This document shows positions 1-7,306 of a stretch of DNA of 13,504 nt, piece by piece. Below the pieces are notes generated by a model. The model was not told the DNA's origin. It ran no database searches and saw only the letters and a program-made list of their open reading frames with translations. Source of the DNA: an uncultured Opitutia bacterium (GTDB lineage: Bacteria > Verrucomicrobiota > Verrucomicrobiia > Opitutales > Opitutaceae); the NCBI GenBank assembly GCA_903938935.1, contig CAJAFD010000268.1:1-13504 (forward strand), read 5' to 3'. The first letter of the stretch is position 1. Each line of letters opens with the position of its first letter. A program made the translations under genes and the position numbers.

Positions 1-1080
1 AAGGATCGCTATATCATGCACCAGGATCCGCATCAGTTGATCGAGGGCACGATGATCTCATGCTTCGCGAACAACGTGAAGCAGGCTTACATTTATATTC
101 GCGGCGAGATGCCCCACGGTGCCCGCATTTTGGAAAAAGCCATCGCCGAAGCGCGCGCGGCCAACTTCGTCGGTCCAAACATCCTTGGCACCGGCTATTC
201 CTGTGAAATTTTCGTCCACCGCGGCGCTGGCGCCTACATCTGCGGCGAAGAGACCGGTCTCATCGAATCGCTCGAAGGCAAGCGCGCCAACCCGCGTATC
301 AAGCCCCCGTATTTCCCCGCCGTCCTCGGCCTCTATCAGTGCCCGACGATCGTGAACAACGTCGAGACGCTCTGCCACGTGAAGTACATCGCCGAACACG
401 GCGGCGCCGAATACGCCAAGATCGGCACGCCCGGCAACACCGGCACGCGCATCTTCTGTGTCTCCGGTCACGTGCAACGCCCCGGCTACTACGAGTTCCC
501 CGCCGGCACGATCACGATGGGCCAACTGCTCAACGACGTCTGCGGCGGCCCGCTGCCCGGTCGTAAATTCAAAGCCGTCATCCCTGGCGGTTCCTCCGCG
601 AAAATCCTCCGTTTCGGCGAACGCTTTAAAGGCAAACGCAAGGTCGGCACCGAGCTGGTCGACTACGATTGGGGCGTCGAAGACGTGCCCATGGATTTCG
701 ATTCGCTCGGCATGATCGGCACGATGGGCGGCTCCGGCGGCGTCATCGTCATGGACGACACCGTCAACATGGTCGAAGCCCTCGCCAACATTAACGCTTT
801 CTACTCCCACGAAAGCTGCGGCCAATGCACGCCCTGCCGCGAAGGCTCGCTCTGGATGAAAAAAATCACCACGCGCATGGTCCACGGCCAAGCGCGCAAC
901 GAAGACGCCGCGCTCCTCAAGAGCGTCGCCGACCAGATTCCCGGCCGCACCATCTGCGCCTTCGGCGAAGCCTGCTCGTGGCCGACCCAGAGCTTCATCG
1001 CCAAATTTGGCGACGAATTTAAACAGTATCCCGAGACCAAAAAGACCGCGAAACCCGCCGACGCGGTCGCGCTCGTTTAA
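1..1080 (+). CDS. nuoF: NADH-quinone oxidoreductase subunit F (NuoF), 5' end missing
   Basis: This is the NADH-oxidising, FMN-binding subunit of complex I, at the tip of the peripheral arm in the cytoplasm. The frame is open from base 1, and 359 residues are visible. Comparison with E. coli NuoF (about 445 aa) suggests roughly the first 95 are cut off, including the glycine-rich GRGGAGF FMN loop. Visible here are the NADH/FMN-site motif GAGAYICGEETGLIESLEGK, the PTIVNNVETL segment, VPMDFDSLG, and the C-terminal N3 [4Fe-4S] ligands ESCGQCTPCREG (Cys273, Cys276 and Cys279 of the visible part) with Cys319 in the ICAFGEAC segment as the likely fourth ligand. The gene ends 15 bases before nuoG and is the first visible gene of the nuo operon. 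NuoE, its usual partner, should lie just upstream. The identification is secure; only the start is unknown. Confidence 0.97.
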   Translation, partial: KDRYIMHQDPHQLIEGTMISCFANNVKQAYIYIRGEMPHGARILEKAIAEARAANFVGPNILGTGYSCEIFVHRGAGAYICGEETGLIESLEGKRANPRIKPPYFPAVLGLYQCPTIVNNVETLCHVKYIAEHGGAEYAKIGTPGNTGTRIFCVSGHVQRPGYYEFPAGTITMGQLLNDVCGGPLPGRKFKAVIPGGSSAKILRFGERFKGKRKVGTELVDYDWGVEDVPMDFDSLGMIGTMGGSGGVIVMDDTVNMVEALANINAFYSHESCGQCTPCREGSLWMKKITTRMVHGQARNEDAALLKSVADQIPGRTICAFGEACSWPTQSFIAKFGDEFKQYPETKKTAKPADAVALV

Positions 1081-1095
1081 CCCTCTCCCGTCCCG

Positions 1096-2790
1096 ATGAT
1101 CGCTCCCGCCCAACCCGACCTCGTCACCGTCAACATCGACGGCCAGGAGATCGCCGTGCCGAAAGGCACCAACGTCATCGAGGCCGCCCGCCTGGTGAAC
1201 GTCGACGTGCCGCATTATTGCTACCACCCGAAACTCTCGGTCGTGGGCAATTGCCGCATGTGCCTCATCGAAATGGGCATGCCCGCCGTCGATCCCGCCA
1301 CCAAGGCGCCGATCATGGACCCAGCCACCGGCAAGCAGAAGATTAATTGGATCCCGCGCCCCCAGATCGGCTGCGGCACCAACGTCTCCCCCGGCCTCCA
1401 CGTCAAGACGACCTCCCCCATGGTCAAAGACGCCCGCGAAGGCGTCATGGAATTCCTCCTCATTAATCACCCGCTCGATTGCCCTATCTGCGATCAAGCC
1501 GGCGAATGCAAACTCCAGGAACAAGCCACCGGTTACGGCCGCGGCTACTCCCGCTTCGTCGAACAGAAAAACGTCAAACCCAAGCGCACCCAACTCGGGC
1601 CCCGTGTCACCCTCGACGACGAGCGCTGCATCCTCTGCTCCCGCTGCATCCGTTTCTCCAAAGAAATCGCCAAAGACGACGTCCTCGGCTTCGTCGATCG
1701 CGGCAGCTACTCGACGCTCACGTGCTATCCGGGCAAGAAACTCGAGAACAATTACTCGCTCAACACCGTCGACATCTGTCCCGTCGGCGCGCTCACCAGC
1801 ACCGATTTCCGCTTCAAGATGCGCGTGTGGTTTCTTAAGCAGACCAACGCCATCGACACCGAATCCTCCGTCGGCGCCAACACCGTTGTCTGGTCCCGCG
1901 AAGGCACGATCTACCGCATCACCCCGCGCCGCAACGACGAGGTGAACGACACCTGGCTCGCCGACAGCGCCCGCGTCCTTTACAAAGCCGTCAAAGCCGC
2001 CGATCGCCTCGCCGCCACCGAGACCACTGAAGCCCTCGTCGCTCGCGCGGCCGCGCGCTTCCAATCCGCCCCCGGCGCCAACGCCGGCGTCGGCTCCGGT
2101 CGCAGCACGGTCGAAGAACAATTCCTCACCCGCCACCTCGCCACCGCGCTGAAAGCCTCCGCGCAACTCGTCAGCCGAGTAGGGCAGGGCGACAAGCTCC
2201 TCGTCTCCGCCGACCGCAACCCCAACGTCCGCGGCGCTCTCGTCACCGGCCTCATCAAGACGTTGCCCGCGCCGCAACTCACCGACCTCGCCGCGCAGAT
2301 CGACGCCGGCAAAATCAAAGTCGTCGTCGCCATCAACGAAGACCTCACCGCCGCCGGCCTCACCGCCGCGCAACTTGCGAACGTTTCCATCGTTTACCTC
2401 GGCGCGCACGCCAATGCCACCAGCGCCGCCGCGAAAGTCGTGTTCCCGACGCTCACCGTGTTCGAAAAGAGCGGCACGTTTGTGAATCAACAGTTCCGCA
2501 TCCAGAAAACGCTCAAAGCCGTTCCCGCTGCCGCCGGCGCGACCGACGACCTCGTCGTCCTCGCCCAGTTGGTCGCCGCCGCCGGTGGAGCCGCGCTTCC
2601 CGCTGACATCGCCGCGCTCTGGAAAGTCATCGCCACCGAAGTCCCCGCGCTCGCGACGATGACCTTCGCCAATCTCCCCGAGACCGGCTTGGTGCTCGAT
2701 GCCACGCCGTTTGCCGCGTTGCCCTTCGTTGAAGGCGAGACGCTCCACTATAAACCCGCGCAACCCGCCGTTGCCGCTGCGACCGCCTGA
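1096..2790 (+). CDS. nuoG: NADH-quinone oxidoreductase subunit G (NuoG), short form
   Basis: This is the large Fe-S subunit of the complex I peripheral arm and carries electrons from NuoF towards NuoI. It has 564 aa, against about 900 in E. coli. The N-terminal ferredoxin domain has Cys42, Cys53, Cys56 and Cys93 for the [2Fe-2S] cluster N1b. The segment HPLDCPICDQAGEC gives His125, Cys129, Cys132 and Cys138 for the His-ligated cluster N5. CILCSRC plus DICPVGALTS gives Cys178, Cys181, Cys184 and Cys228 for cluster N4. No cysteine follows residue 228, so cluster N7 is absent, as in mitochondrial enzymes. From about residue 245 (VGAN, ITPRRNDEVNDTW) the protein continues as a shortened molybdopterin-oxidoreductase-like domain with no sign of a cofactor site. 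The C-terminal third is rich in Ala. The ATG at 1096 has no Shine-Dalgarno sequence but fits the start of the ferredoxin domain. Confidence 0.96.
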   Translation: MIAPAQPDLVTVNIDGQEIAVPKGTNVIEAARLVNVDVPHYCYHPKLSVVGNCRMCLIEMGMPAVDPATKAPIMDPATGKQKINWIPRPQIGCGTNVSPGLHVKTTSPMVKDAREGVMEFLLINHPLDCPICDQAGECKLQEQATGYGRGYSRFVEQKNVKPKRTQLGPRVTLDDERCILCSRCIRFSKEIAKDDVLGFVDRGSYSTLTCYPGKKLENNYSLNTVDICPVGALTSTDFRFKMRVWFLKQTNAIDTESSVGANTVVWSREGTIYRITPRRNDEVNDTWLADSARVLYKAVKAADRLAATETTEALVARAAARFQSAPGANAGVGSGRSTVEEQFLTRHLATALKASAQLVSRVGQGDKLLVSADRNPNVRGALVTGLIKTLPAPQLTDLAAQIDAGKIKVVVAINEDLTAAGLTAAQLANVSIVYLGAHANATSAAAKVVFPTLTVFEKSGTFVNQQFRIQKTLKAVPAAAGATDDLVVLAQLVAAAGGAALPADIAALWKVIATEVPALATMTFANLPETGLVLDATPFAALPFVEGETLHYKPAQPAVAAATA

Positions 2791-2804
2791 ACCGAAGCGC
2801 CGCC

Positions 2805-3965
2805 ATGTTCGACTTCTACTTCGAAATCCCGCTCGTCATCCGCCTGATTTTGCAAGGCCTCGCCGTGATCATGGTGATCTTCCCGATCGCCGGCGCGTGT
2901 TCGATGGCCGAGCGTAAGGTCGCCGCCTGGATTCAAGATCGCCCCGGCCCCAATCGCGCCGTCGTGCCGTGGGTCGCGTGGATTCCGTTCTTCGGTAAAT
3001 TCCTCCAACGGCTCGGCGTGTTTCACGTCATGGCCGACGGCGGCAAGATGTTGTTCAAGGAAGATTCACTGCCCGGGCATGTGAACAAATTCTACTTCGT
3101 GCTCGCGCCCATCGTCGCGATGATTCCCGCGCTCACGACCGTCGTCGCGGTGCCATTCGGCGCTTATTTTGATGGAGCCGGCAAACTGATCCCGCTCGGG
3201 TTGGCGCCGTTTGATATCGGCATGTTGGCCGTGTTCGCGGTGTCGTCGCTCGGGGTTTACTCCGCGATTCTCGCGGGTTGGGCCTCCAATTCCAAATACC
3301 CGTTTCTCGGCAGCGTGCGCGCCTCGGCGCAGCTCATCTCGTACGAACTTTCGATGACGCTCGCCGTGCTCCCGGTGTTTCTTTGGGTCAACGCGCCCGG
3401 CACCGAAGGCACGATGGGCTTCGCCCGCGTCGTCGAGTTTCAAAGCCAATCCGGTTTTCTCGGCGGCATGTGGTTTGGTTTTCTGATGCCGATCTCGGCT
3501 TTTATTTTTCTCGTCGCGCTCTTCGCGGAAACGAATCGCCAACCGTTCGACACCGTCGAATCCGAGTCCGATCTCGTCGGTAGTTTTCATACGGAATACG
3601 GCGCGTTTAAATGGGGTCTGTTTTTCGTCGCGGAGTATTCGCACATGATCGTGGGCTCGGGCGTGTTCATGCTGCTCTTCGGCGGCGGTTGGAATCCGCT
3701 CCCCTGGGTCTCGCTCGCGACGGCCGTGGATTTCCTCGGCACGTTCCTGCCGTTCGCGCACGCGCCGCTGTTTGTCGGGATTTTGTCCATCGCCATCTTC
3801 ATGGGCAAGGTGCTCGCGATGATCTTTTTCTTCATGTGGGTGCGCTGGACGCTCCCGCGTTTCCGCTACGACCAAGTCATGAAGATCGGCTGGCAGAAAT
3901 TGCTGCCGCTCTCCATCGCCAATCTCCTCTTCTACGCGATCGCGATCGCGTTGATCCAAAAGTAA
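2805..3965 (+). CDS. nuoH: NADH-quinone oxidoreductase subunit H (NuoH)
   Basis: This is the membrane subunit of complex I that, with NuoB and NuoD, forms the quinone-binding chamber and links the redox and pumping arms. Family hallmarks are clear: SMAERKVAAWIQDRPGPNR (about residues 33-51), ADGGKMLFKE (77-86), VRASAQLISYEL (171-182), ETNRQPFDTVESESDLVGSF (242-261), FHTEYGAFKWGLFF (261-274) and FFMWVRWTLPRFRYDQVMK (342-360). Several hydrophobic stretches agree with the usual eight membrane helices. At 386 aa it is longer than E. coli NuoH (about 325 aa). Part of the excess is a longer segment between GPNR and ADGG (about residues 52-77). It starts 14 bases after nuoG, with gccgcc directly before the ATG and no Shine-Dalgarno sequence. 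Confidence 0.97.
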   Translation: MFDFYFEIPLVIRLILQGLAVIMVIFPIAGACSMAERKVAAWIQDRPGPNRAVVPWVAWIPFFGKFLQRLGVFHVMADGGKMLFKEDSLPGHVNKFYFVLAPIVAMIPALTTVVAVPFGAYFDGAGKLIPLGLAPFDIGMLAVFAVSSLGVYSAILAGWASNSKYPFLGSVRASAQLISYELSMTLAVLPVFLWVNAPGTEGTMGFARVVEFQSQSGFLGGMWFGFLMPISAFIFLVALFAETNRQPFDTVESESDLVGSFHTEYGAFKWGLFFVAEYSHMIVGSGVFMLLFGGGWNPLPWVSLATAVDFLGTFLPFAHAPLFVGILSIAIFMGKVLAMIFFFMWVRWTLPRFRYDQVMKIGWQKLLPLSIANLLFYAIAIALIQK

Positions 3966-3984
3966 TTTTCAACCGAACCGCGCC

Positions 3985-4527
3985 ATGGCCGTCATCACCG
4001 TCGAACGCAAGCCGCTCACCTTTCTCGAGCGCACCTATCTCCCGCAGATCGCCGGCGGGTTGAAGACGACTTTCAAGCACCTCATCGCGCCGAAGAAAAC
4101 GCTCGAGTATCCTGAGCAACGTCCGGCGATCCCCGTCGGTTACCGTGGCGTCCCGACGCTGGTGAAGGACCCCAACGGCCGCGAGAAATGCGTTTCCTGC
4201 CAGCTCTGCGAATTTGTCTGCCCGCCGAAAGCCATCCGCATCACCGCAGGCGAAATTCCCGCCGACCAAGCGGATCGCGCGCACGTCGAGAAAGGTCCAC
4301 AAGCGTTCGACATCGACATGTTGCGCTGCATTTACTGCGGCCTGTGTCAGGAAGTTTGCCCCGAGGAAGCGATCTTCCTGCAGAACCAATTTTCGATGTC
4401 CGGCTACACCCGCGCCGAGATGGTGAACCATAAAGATCGCCTCTACGAACTCGGCGGCACGTTGCCCGACGCCCACCATAAATGGGATAAGAAAAAAGCC
4501 GCCGAAGAACACGGCAACGCCCACTAA
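3985..4527 (+). CDS. nuoI: NADH-quinone oxidoreductase subunit I (NuoI)
   Basis: This is the two-[4Fe-4S] ferredoxin subunit of complex I. It carries clusters N6a and N6b and relays electrons from NuoG to cluster N2 in NuoB. It has 180 aa, the normal family size. Two classic motifs are visible: CVSCQLCEFVCP (Cys69, 72, 75, 79) and CIYCGLCQEVCP (Cys115, 118, 121, 125). All eight cysteines are present. The first 40 or so residues contain no cysteine and match the amphipathic N-terminus that lies on the membrane next to NuoH. The C-terminus is charged and lysine-rich. The gene follows nuoH by 19 bases and is followed by the longest spacer in the operon, 65 bases. Confidence 0.97.
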   Translation: MAVITVERKPLTFLERTYLPQIAGGLKTTFKHLIAPKKTLEYPEQRPAIPVGYRGVPTLVKDPNGREKCVSCQLCEFVCPPKAIRITAGEIPADQADRAHVEKGPQAFDIDMLRCIYCGLCQEVCPEEAIFLQNQFSMSGYTRAEMVNHKDRLYELGGTLPDAHHKWDKKKAAEEHGNAH

Positions 4528-4592
4528 TCCACCGTTGCCCGTCCTTCGCTCCGCCTTCATCACGAAACTTTTTTAAGCCCGACCCGACCGAC
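4528..4592 (+). other. nuoI-nuoJ spacer, longest gap within the nuo operon
   Basis: These 65 bases separate nuoI and nuoJ. They contain a run of six T at 4569-4574 and a short cccga tandem repeat just before the nuoJ ATG. I see no hairpin before the T run, no Shine-Dalgarno sequence and no convincing promoter. It may simply be a slack region, or it may hold an RNA-processing site that adjusts the levels of peripheral-arm and membrane-arm subunits. Nothing in the sequence decides between these. Confidence 0.5.
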
Positions 4593-5105
4593 ATGGCCCA
4601 ATTCCTCTTCCTGCTTTTCGCGATCTTCACGGTGCTCTGCGCCGTGGGCGTCGTCGTGAACAAGAACGCCGTCAACGCGTCCATCTGTCTCATCCTTTGC
4701 CTCGTCGGCGTCGCCGGACTTTTCGTCCAGCTCGACGCTTACCTGTTGGCCTTCGTGCTGCTGCTGGTGTACGCGGGCGCGGTCGCCGCGTTGTTTTTGT
4801 TTATCGTCATGTTGCTCGACGTGCAGGGTAAAGAAACCTTCGGTCTTCGCGGCATTCGCACCATCGCGGGCTTTGTCGCCTTCGCGCTCTTGCTCGCCGG
4901 TATCGGTAGCGTCGCTTTGAAAGGCCAGATTGTGAGTTCGCCCCCCGTGAGTGTCGCCGGCGGCGCGCAACTGAAACTCTACGCTTACCAATTGTTCACG
5001 ACCTACTTGTTGCCCGTGCAGATCATCGGTTTCCTCCTCCTGATCTCGATGCTCGGGGTGATCGTGCTGAGTAAGAAACACGAAATCACGGAGGACGCCC
5101 CATGA
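4593..5105 (+). CDS. nuoJ: NADH-quinone oxidoreductase subunit J (NuoJ)
   Basis: This is a small membrane subunit of complex I (ND6 homologue), packed between NuoH/NuoA and NuoK, where a pi-bulge helix is thought to couple quinone reduction to pumping. It has 170 aa and five hydrophobic stretches, as expected. The signature helix VYAGAVAALFLFIVMLLDVQ lies at residues 59-78 and is the best evidence for identity. A hydrophilic loop at about 108-130 precedes the last helix. In that helix the usual PFE motif reads PVQ, with Gln143 in the glutamate position. The last codons overlap the nuoK start as ATGA, suggesting translational coupling. Confidence 0.95.
   Translation: MAQFLFLLFAIFTVLCAVGVVVNKNAVNASICLILCLVGVAGLFVQLDAYLLAFVLLLVYAGAVAALFLFIVMLLDVQGKETFGLRGIRTIAGFVAFALLLAGIGSVALKGQIVSSPPVSVAGGAQLKLYAYQLFTTYLLPVQIIGFLLLISMLGVIVLSKKHEITEDAP
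5090..5094 (+). promoter_or_regulatory. Shine-Dalgarno sequence of nuoK
   Basis: GGAGG lies inside the nuoJ coding sequence, 7 bases before the nuoK ATG at 5102. It is the only strong Shine-Dalgarno match before any visible gene start in this window. It supports the start at 5102 over the adjacent in-frame ATG at 5105, which would be spaced 10 bases away. Both are feasible. Confidence 0.75.
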
Positions 5106-5410
5106 TGACCGCCAGTCTCAACGCCTACGTGATCGTCAGCGCCGTGCTCTTCGCCATCGGCTTCTTCGGCGTGCTCATCCGTCGCAACACCTTGATCGTC
5201 TTCATGAGCCTCGAGCTCATGCTCATCGCTTCGACGCTCGCGCTCGTCGCCTTTTCGCGCGTCAACGGCACGATGGATGGCAACGTCTTTGTCTTCTTCA
5301 TCCTCACCGTCGCGGCCGCTGAGGTCGCCGTCGGTCTCGCCATCATCGTCGCGCTCTTCCGCCGCCGCCACACGGTGCAGATTGACCAGCTCGACACCCT
5401 GAAGAACTGA
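5102..5410 (+). CDS. nuoK: NADH-quinone oxidoreductase subunit K (NuoK)
   Basis: This is the smallest antiporter-related membrane subunit of complex I (ND4L homologue), with three membrane helices. Its 102 aa are typical of the family. The key buried glutamates are present: Glu38 in the SLELML segment of helix 2 and Glu74 in the AAAEVAVGLAI segment of helix 3. GFFGVLIRRN near residue 20 is also typical. The start overlaps the nuoJ stop by four bases (ATGA) and has a good GGAGG ribosome-binding site. A second ATG follows at once, so the protein could begin with one Met or two. Confidence 0.97.
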   Translation: MMTASLNAYVIVSAVLFAIGFFGVLIRRNTLIVFMSLELMLIASTLALVAFSRVNGTMDGNVFVFFILTVAAAEVAVGLAIIVALFRRRHTVQIDQLDTLKN

Positions 5411-5415
5411 CGCCG

Positions 5416-7299
5416 ATGACCATGCTCCAGCACGCTCTCCTTGTTTTGCTGCTTCCGCTCGCCTCGGCGGCGGTGATTGCGCTTTTCCTGCGCCGCTCCG
5501 GTGGCATCGCCTCGATTTTATCGACGGCTACCGCGGCCGCGATCGCAGGCTTCGCCCTTCTCCTTGCGCTCAATAATTCGCGCTTCAGCGAATCCTATGA
5601 GTGGCTCCGCTTAGGCAACTTCGCCCTCTCGATCGGCTTCAAGTTCGATGACCTCGCCGCGCTGATGTTGGTGATCGTCGGTATCGTCGGCCTCTGCGTT
5701 CACGTCTTCTCGCTCGGCTACATGCACGAAGACGCGGCCAAAGCCCGCTACTTCGGCGGCCTCTCGATCTTCATGTTTTCGATGCTCGGCATCGTGTTCG
5801 CCGACAATCTTTTCATGATGTTCATTTTCTGGGAGCTCGTCGGTTTTAGCTCCTACTTGCTCATCAACCACTGGCACGAAAACGCCGCGCCCGCCGCCGC
5901 GTCCAAGAAAGCCTTCATCGCTAACCGCGTGGGCGACTTCGGTTTCCTCCTCGGCATCGTGATGTGTTACTGGGCCAACGGCACCGTTAACTTCACCGAG
6001 CTCGCCACCAAGGCCGACACGCACGCCCTCGTCATCAGCACCGCGATTCCGTTGCTCCTGTTCTGCGGCGCGGTCGGCAAGTCCGCCCAGCTTCCCCTCC
6101 AAGTCTGGCTCCCCGACGCCATGGAAGGCCCGACGCCCGTCTCCGCTCTCATCCACGCCGCCACGATGGTCGCCGCCGGTATTTACATGCTGTGCCGCAT
6201 CAACGTCCTCATGGTGCCCGATGCGCTCACCGTTATCATGTGGACCGGCACCGCGACCGCGCTTTACGCCGCCCTCTGCGCTATCGTCCAGAGCGACATC
6301 AAAAAAGTGTTGGCGTACTCCACGCTCTCTCAGCTCGGCTACATGGTCGCGGCGTTCGGCCTCGGCTCTTTGACTGTTTCGCACGCTCACGGCGCGGATA
6401 CGCATACGGTCGTCCTCGCTGCTGGCGTCGGCGCTGCGATGTTCCACCTCACCACGCACGCCTTCTTCAAGGCCCTGATGTTCCTCGGTTCTGGCTCCGT
6501 TATTCACGGCTGTCATCACGAACAAAACATCTTCCGCATGGGCGGCCTCGCGAAGAAAATGCCGTTCACCTTCGTCACCTTTACGCTGGGCGTGGCGGCG
6601 ATCATCGGTTTCCCGTTCCTCGCCGGCTTCTTCTCCAAAGACGCGATTCTCTACCTCGCCTTCGCCAACAACAAAGCCGTCTTCGCGGTCCTCGCCCTTA
6701 CGGCAGTTCTCACTTCGCTCTATATGGTACGCCTCTGGAAAATCACCTTCCTCGGCGCTCCGCGCTCCGATGCCGCGTCGCACGCGCATGAAGGTGGACT
6801 CACGCTCACGGCCCCGCTCCTCGTGCTCGCGATCCTCACGGTGATCGGTGGCTACACGGGGATTTATCCCGATGTGTTTTCCGGCGTGTTCGATCTCATC
6901 CCTGAGGCGCACGGTTCCGATCACACCGTGATCCTCCTCACGAGTCTTGCGGTCATGGTGCTTGGCGCGGGGGCTTCGCTCGCGCTTTACGGCTCCACGG
7001 CGACGGATTCGCTCCAGCAAAAATCTCCCGGCCTCTTTGGGGCGCTCACGGGTCTGCAGCTTTCCTTCGACCGCGGTTACGAGTACTACGTCGCGAAAGT
7101 TCAGCAACGCTTCGCCCTCTTCCTTAATTTCCTCGAGCAAATCTTCCTCGCCGGCCTCATCGTTCGTGGCCTGGCCGGCATCGTTGGATTGGTCGGCCTC
7201 GGGGCCCGTGCGCTCCATGTCGGTCGTCTCAACGTTTACGTTTACTGGTTCCTGCTCGGCATCGTGATCCTCTGGATCTACGCGACCTTCAATTTCTGA
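5416..7299 (+). CDS. nuoL: NADH-quinone oxidoreductase subunit L (NuoL)
   Basis: This is the most distal antiporter-like proton-pumping subunit of complex I (ND5 homologue). It has 627 aa, close to E. coli NuoL (613 aa). The key residues are in place: Glu140 in FIFWELVGFSSYLLI (TM5), Lys222 in GKSAQLPLQVWLPDAMEGPT (TM7), His247 in SALIHAATMVAAG (TM8), Lys296/297 in SDIKKVLAYSTLSQLGYM, the THAFFKALMFL segment, and Lys408 in FLAGFFSKDAIL (TM12). The C-terminal 100 residues contain the long lateral helix region and a final membrane helix. It begins 5 bases after nuoK. An alternative ATG two codons downstream is possible but changes little. Confidence 0.98.
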   Translation: MTMLQHALLVLLLPLASAAVIALFLRRSGGIASILSTATAAAIAGFALLLALNNSRFSESYEWLRLGNFALSIGFKFDDLAALMLVIVGIVGLCVHVFSLGYMHEDAAKARYFGGLSIFMFSMLGIVFADNLFMMFIFWELVGFSSYLLINHWHENAAPAAASKKAFIANRVGDFGFLLGIVMCYWANGTVNFTELATKADTHALVISTAIPLLLFCGAVGKSAQLPLQVWLPDAMEGPTPVSALIHAATMVAAGIYMLCRINVLMVPDALTVIMWTGTATALYAALCAIVQSDIKKVLAYSTLSQLGYMVAAFGLGSLTVSHAHGADTHTVVLAAGVGAAMFHLTTHAFFKALMFLGSGSVIHGCHHEQNIFRMGGLAKKMPFTFVTFTLGVAAIIGFPFLAGFFSKDAILYLAFANNKAVFAVLALTAVLTSLYMVRLWKITFLGAPRSDAASHAHEGGLTLTAPLLVLAILTVIGGYTGIYPDVFSGVFDLIPEAHGSDHTVILLTSLAVMVLGAGASLALYGSTATDSLQQKSPGLFGALTGLQLSFDRGYEYYVAKVQQRFALFLNFLEQIFLAGLIVRGLAGIVGLVGLGARALHVGRLNVYVYWFLLGIVILWIYATFNF

Positions 7300-7306
7300 T
7301 CCTGCG

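Noticed and set aside
58..2763. A 901-codon open frame on the - strand opposite nuoF and nuoG
   Set aside because: Its translation is low-complexity (Gly, Asp, Glu, Arg, Val) with no motif. It arises because the + strand genes avoid the codons that would give stops in this register. nuoF and nuoG are certain.
4569..4574. Run of six T in the nuoI-nuoJ spacer as an intrinsic terminator
   Set aside because: No GC-rich hairpin precedes it, and it lies inside an operon whose membrane-arm genes follow directly.
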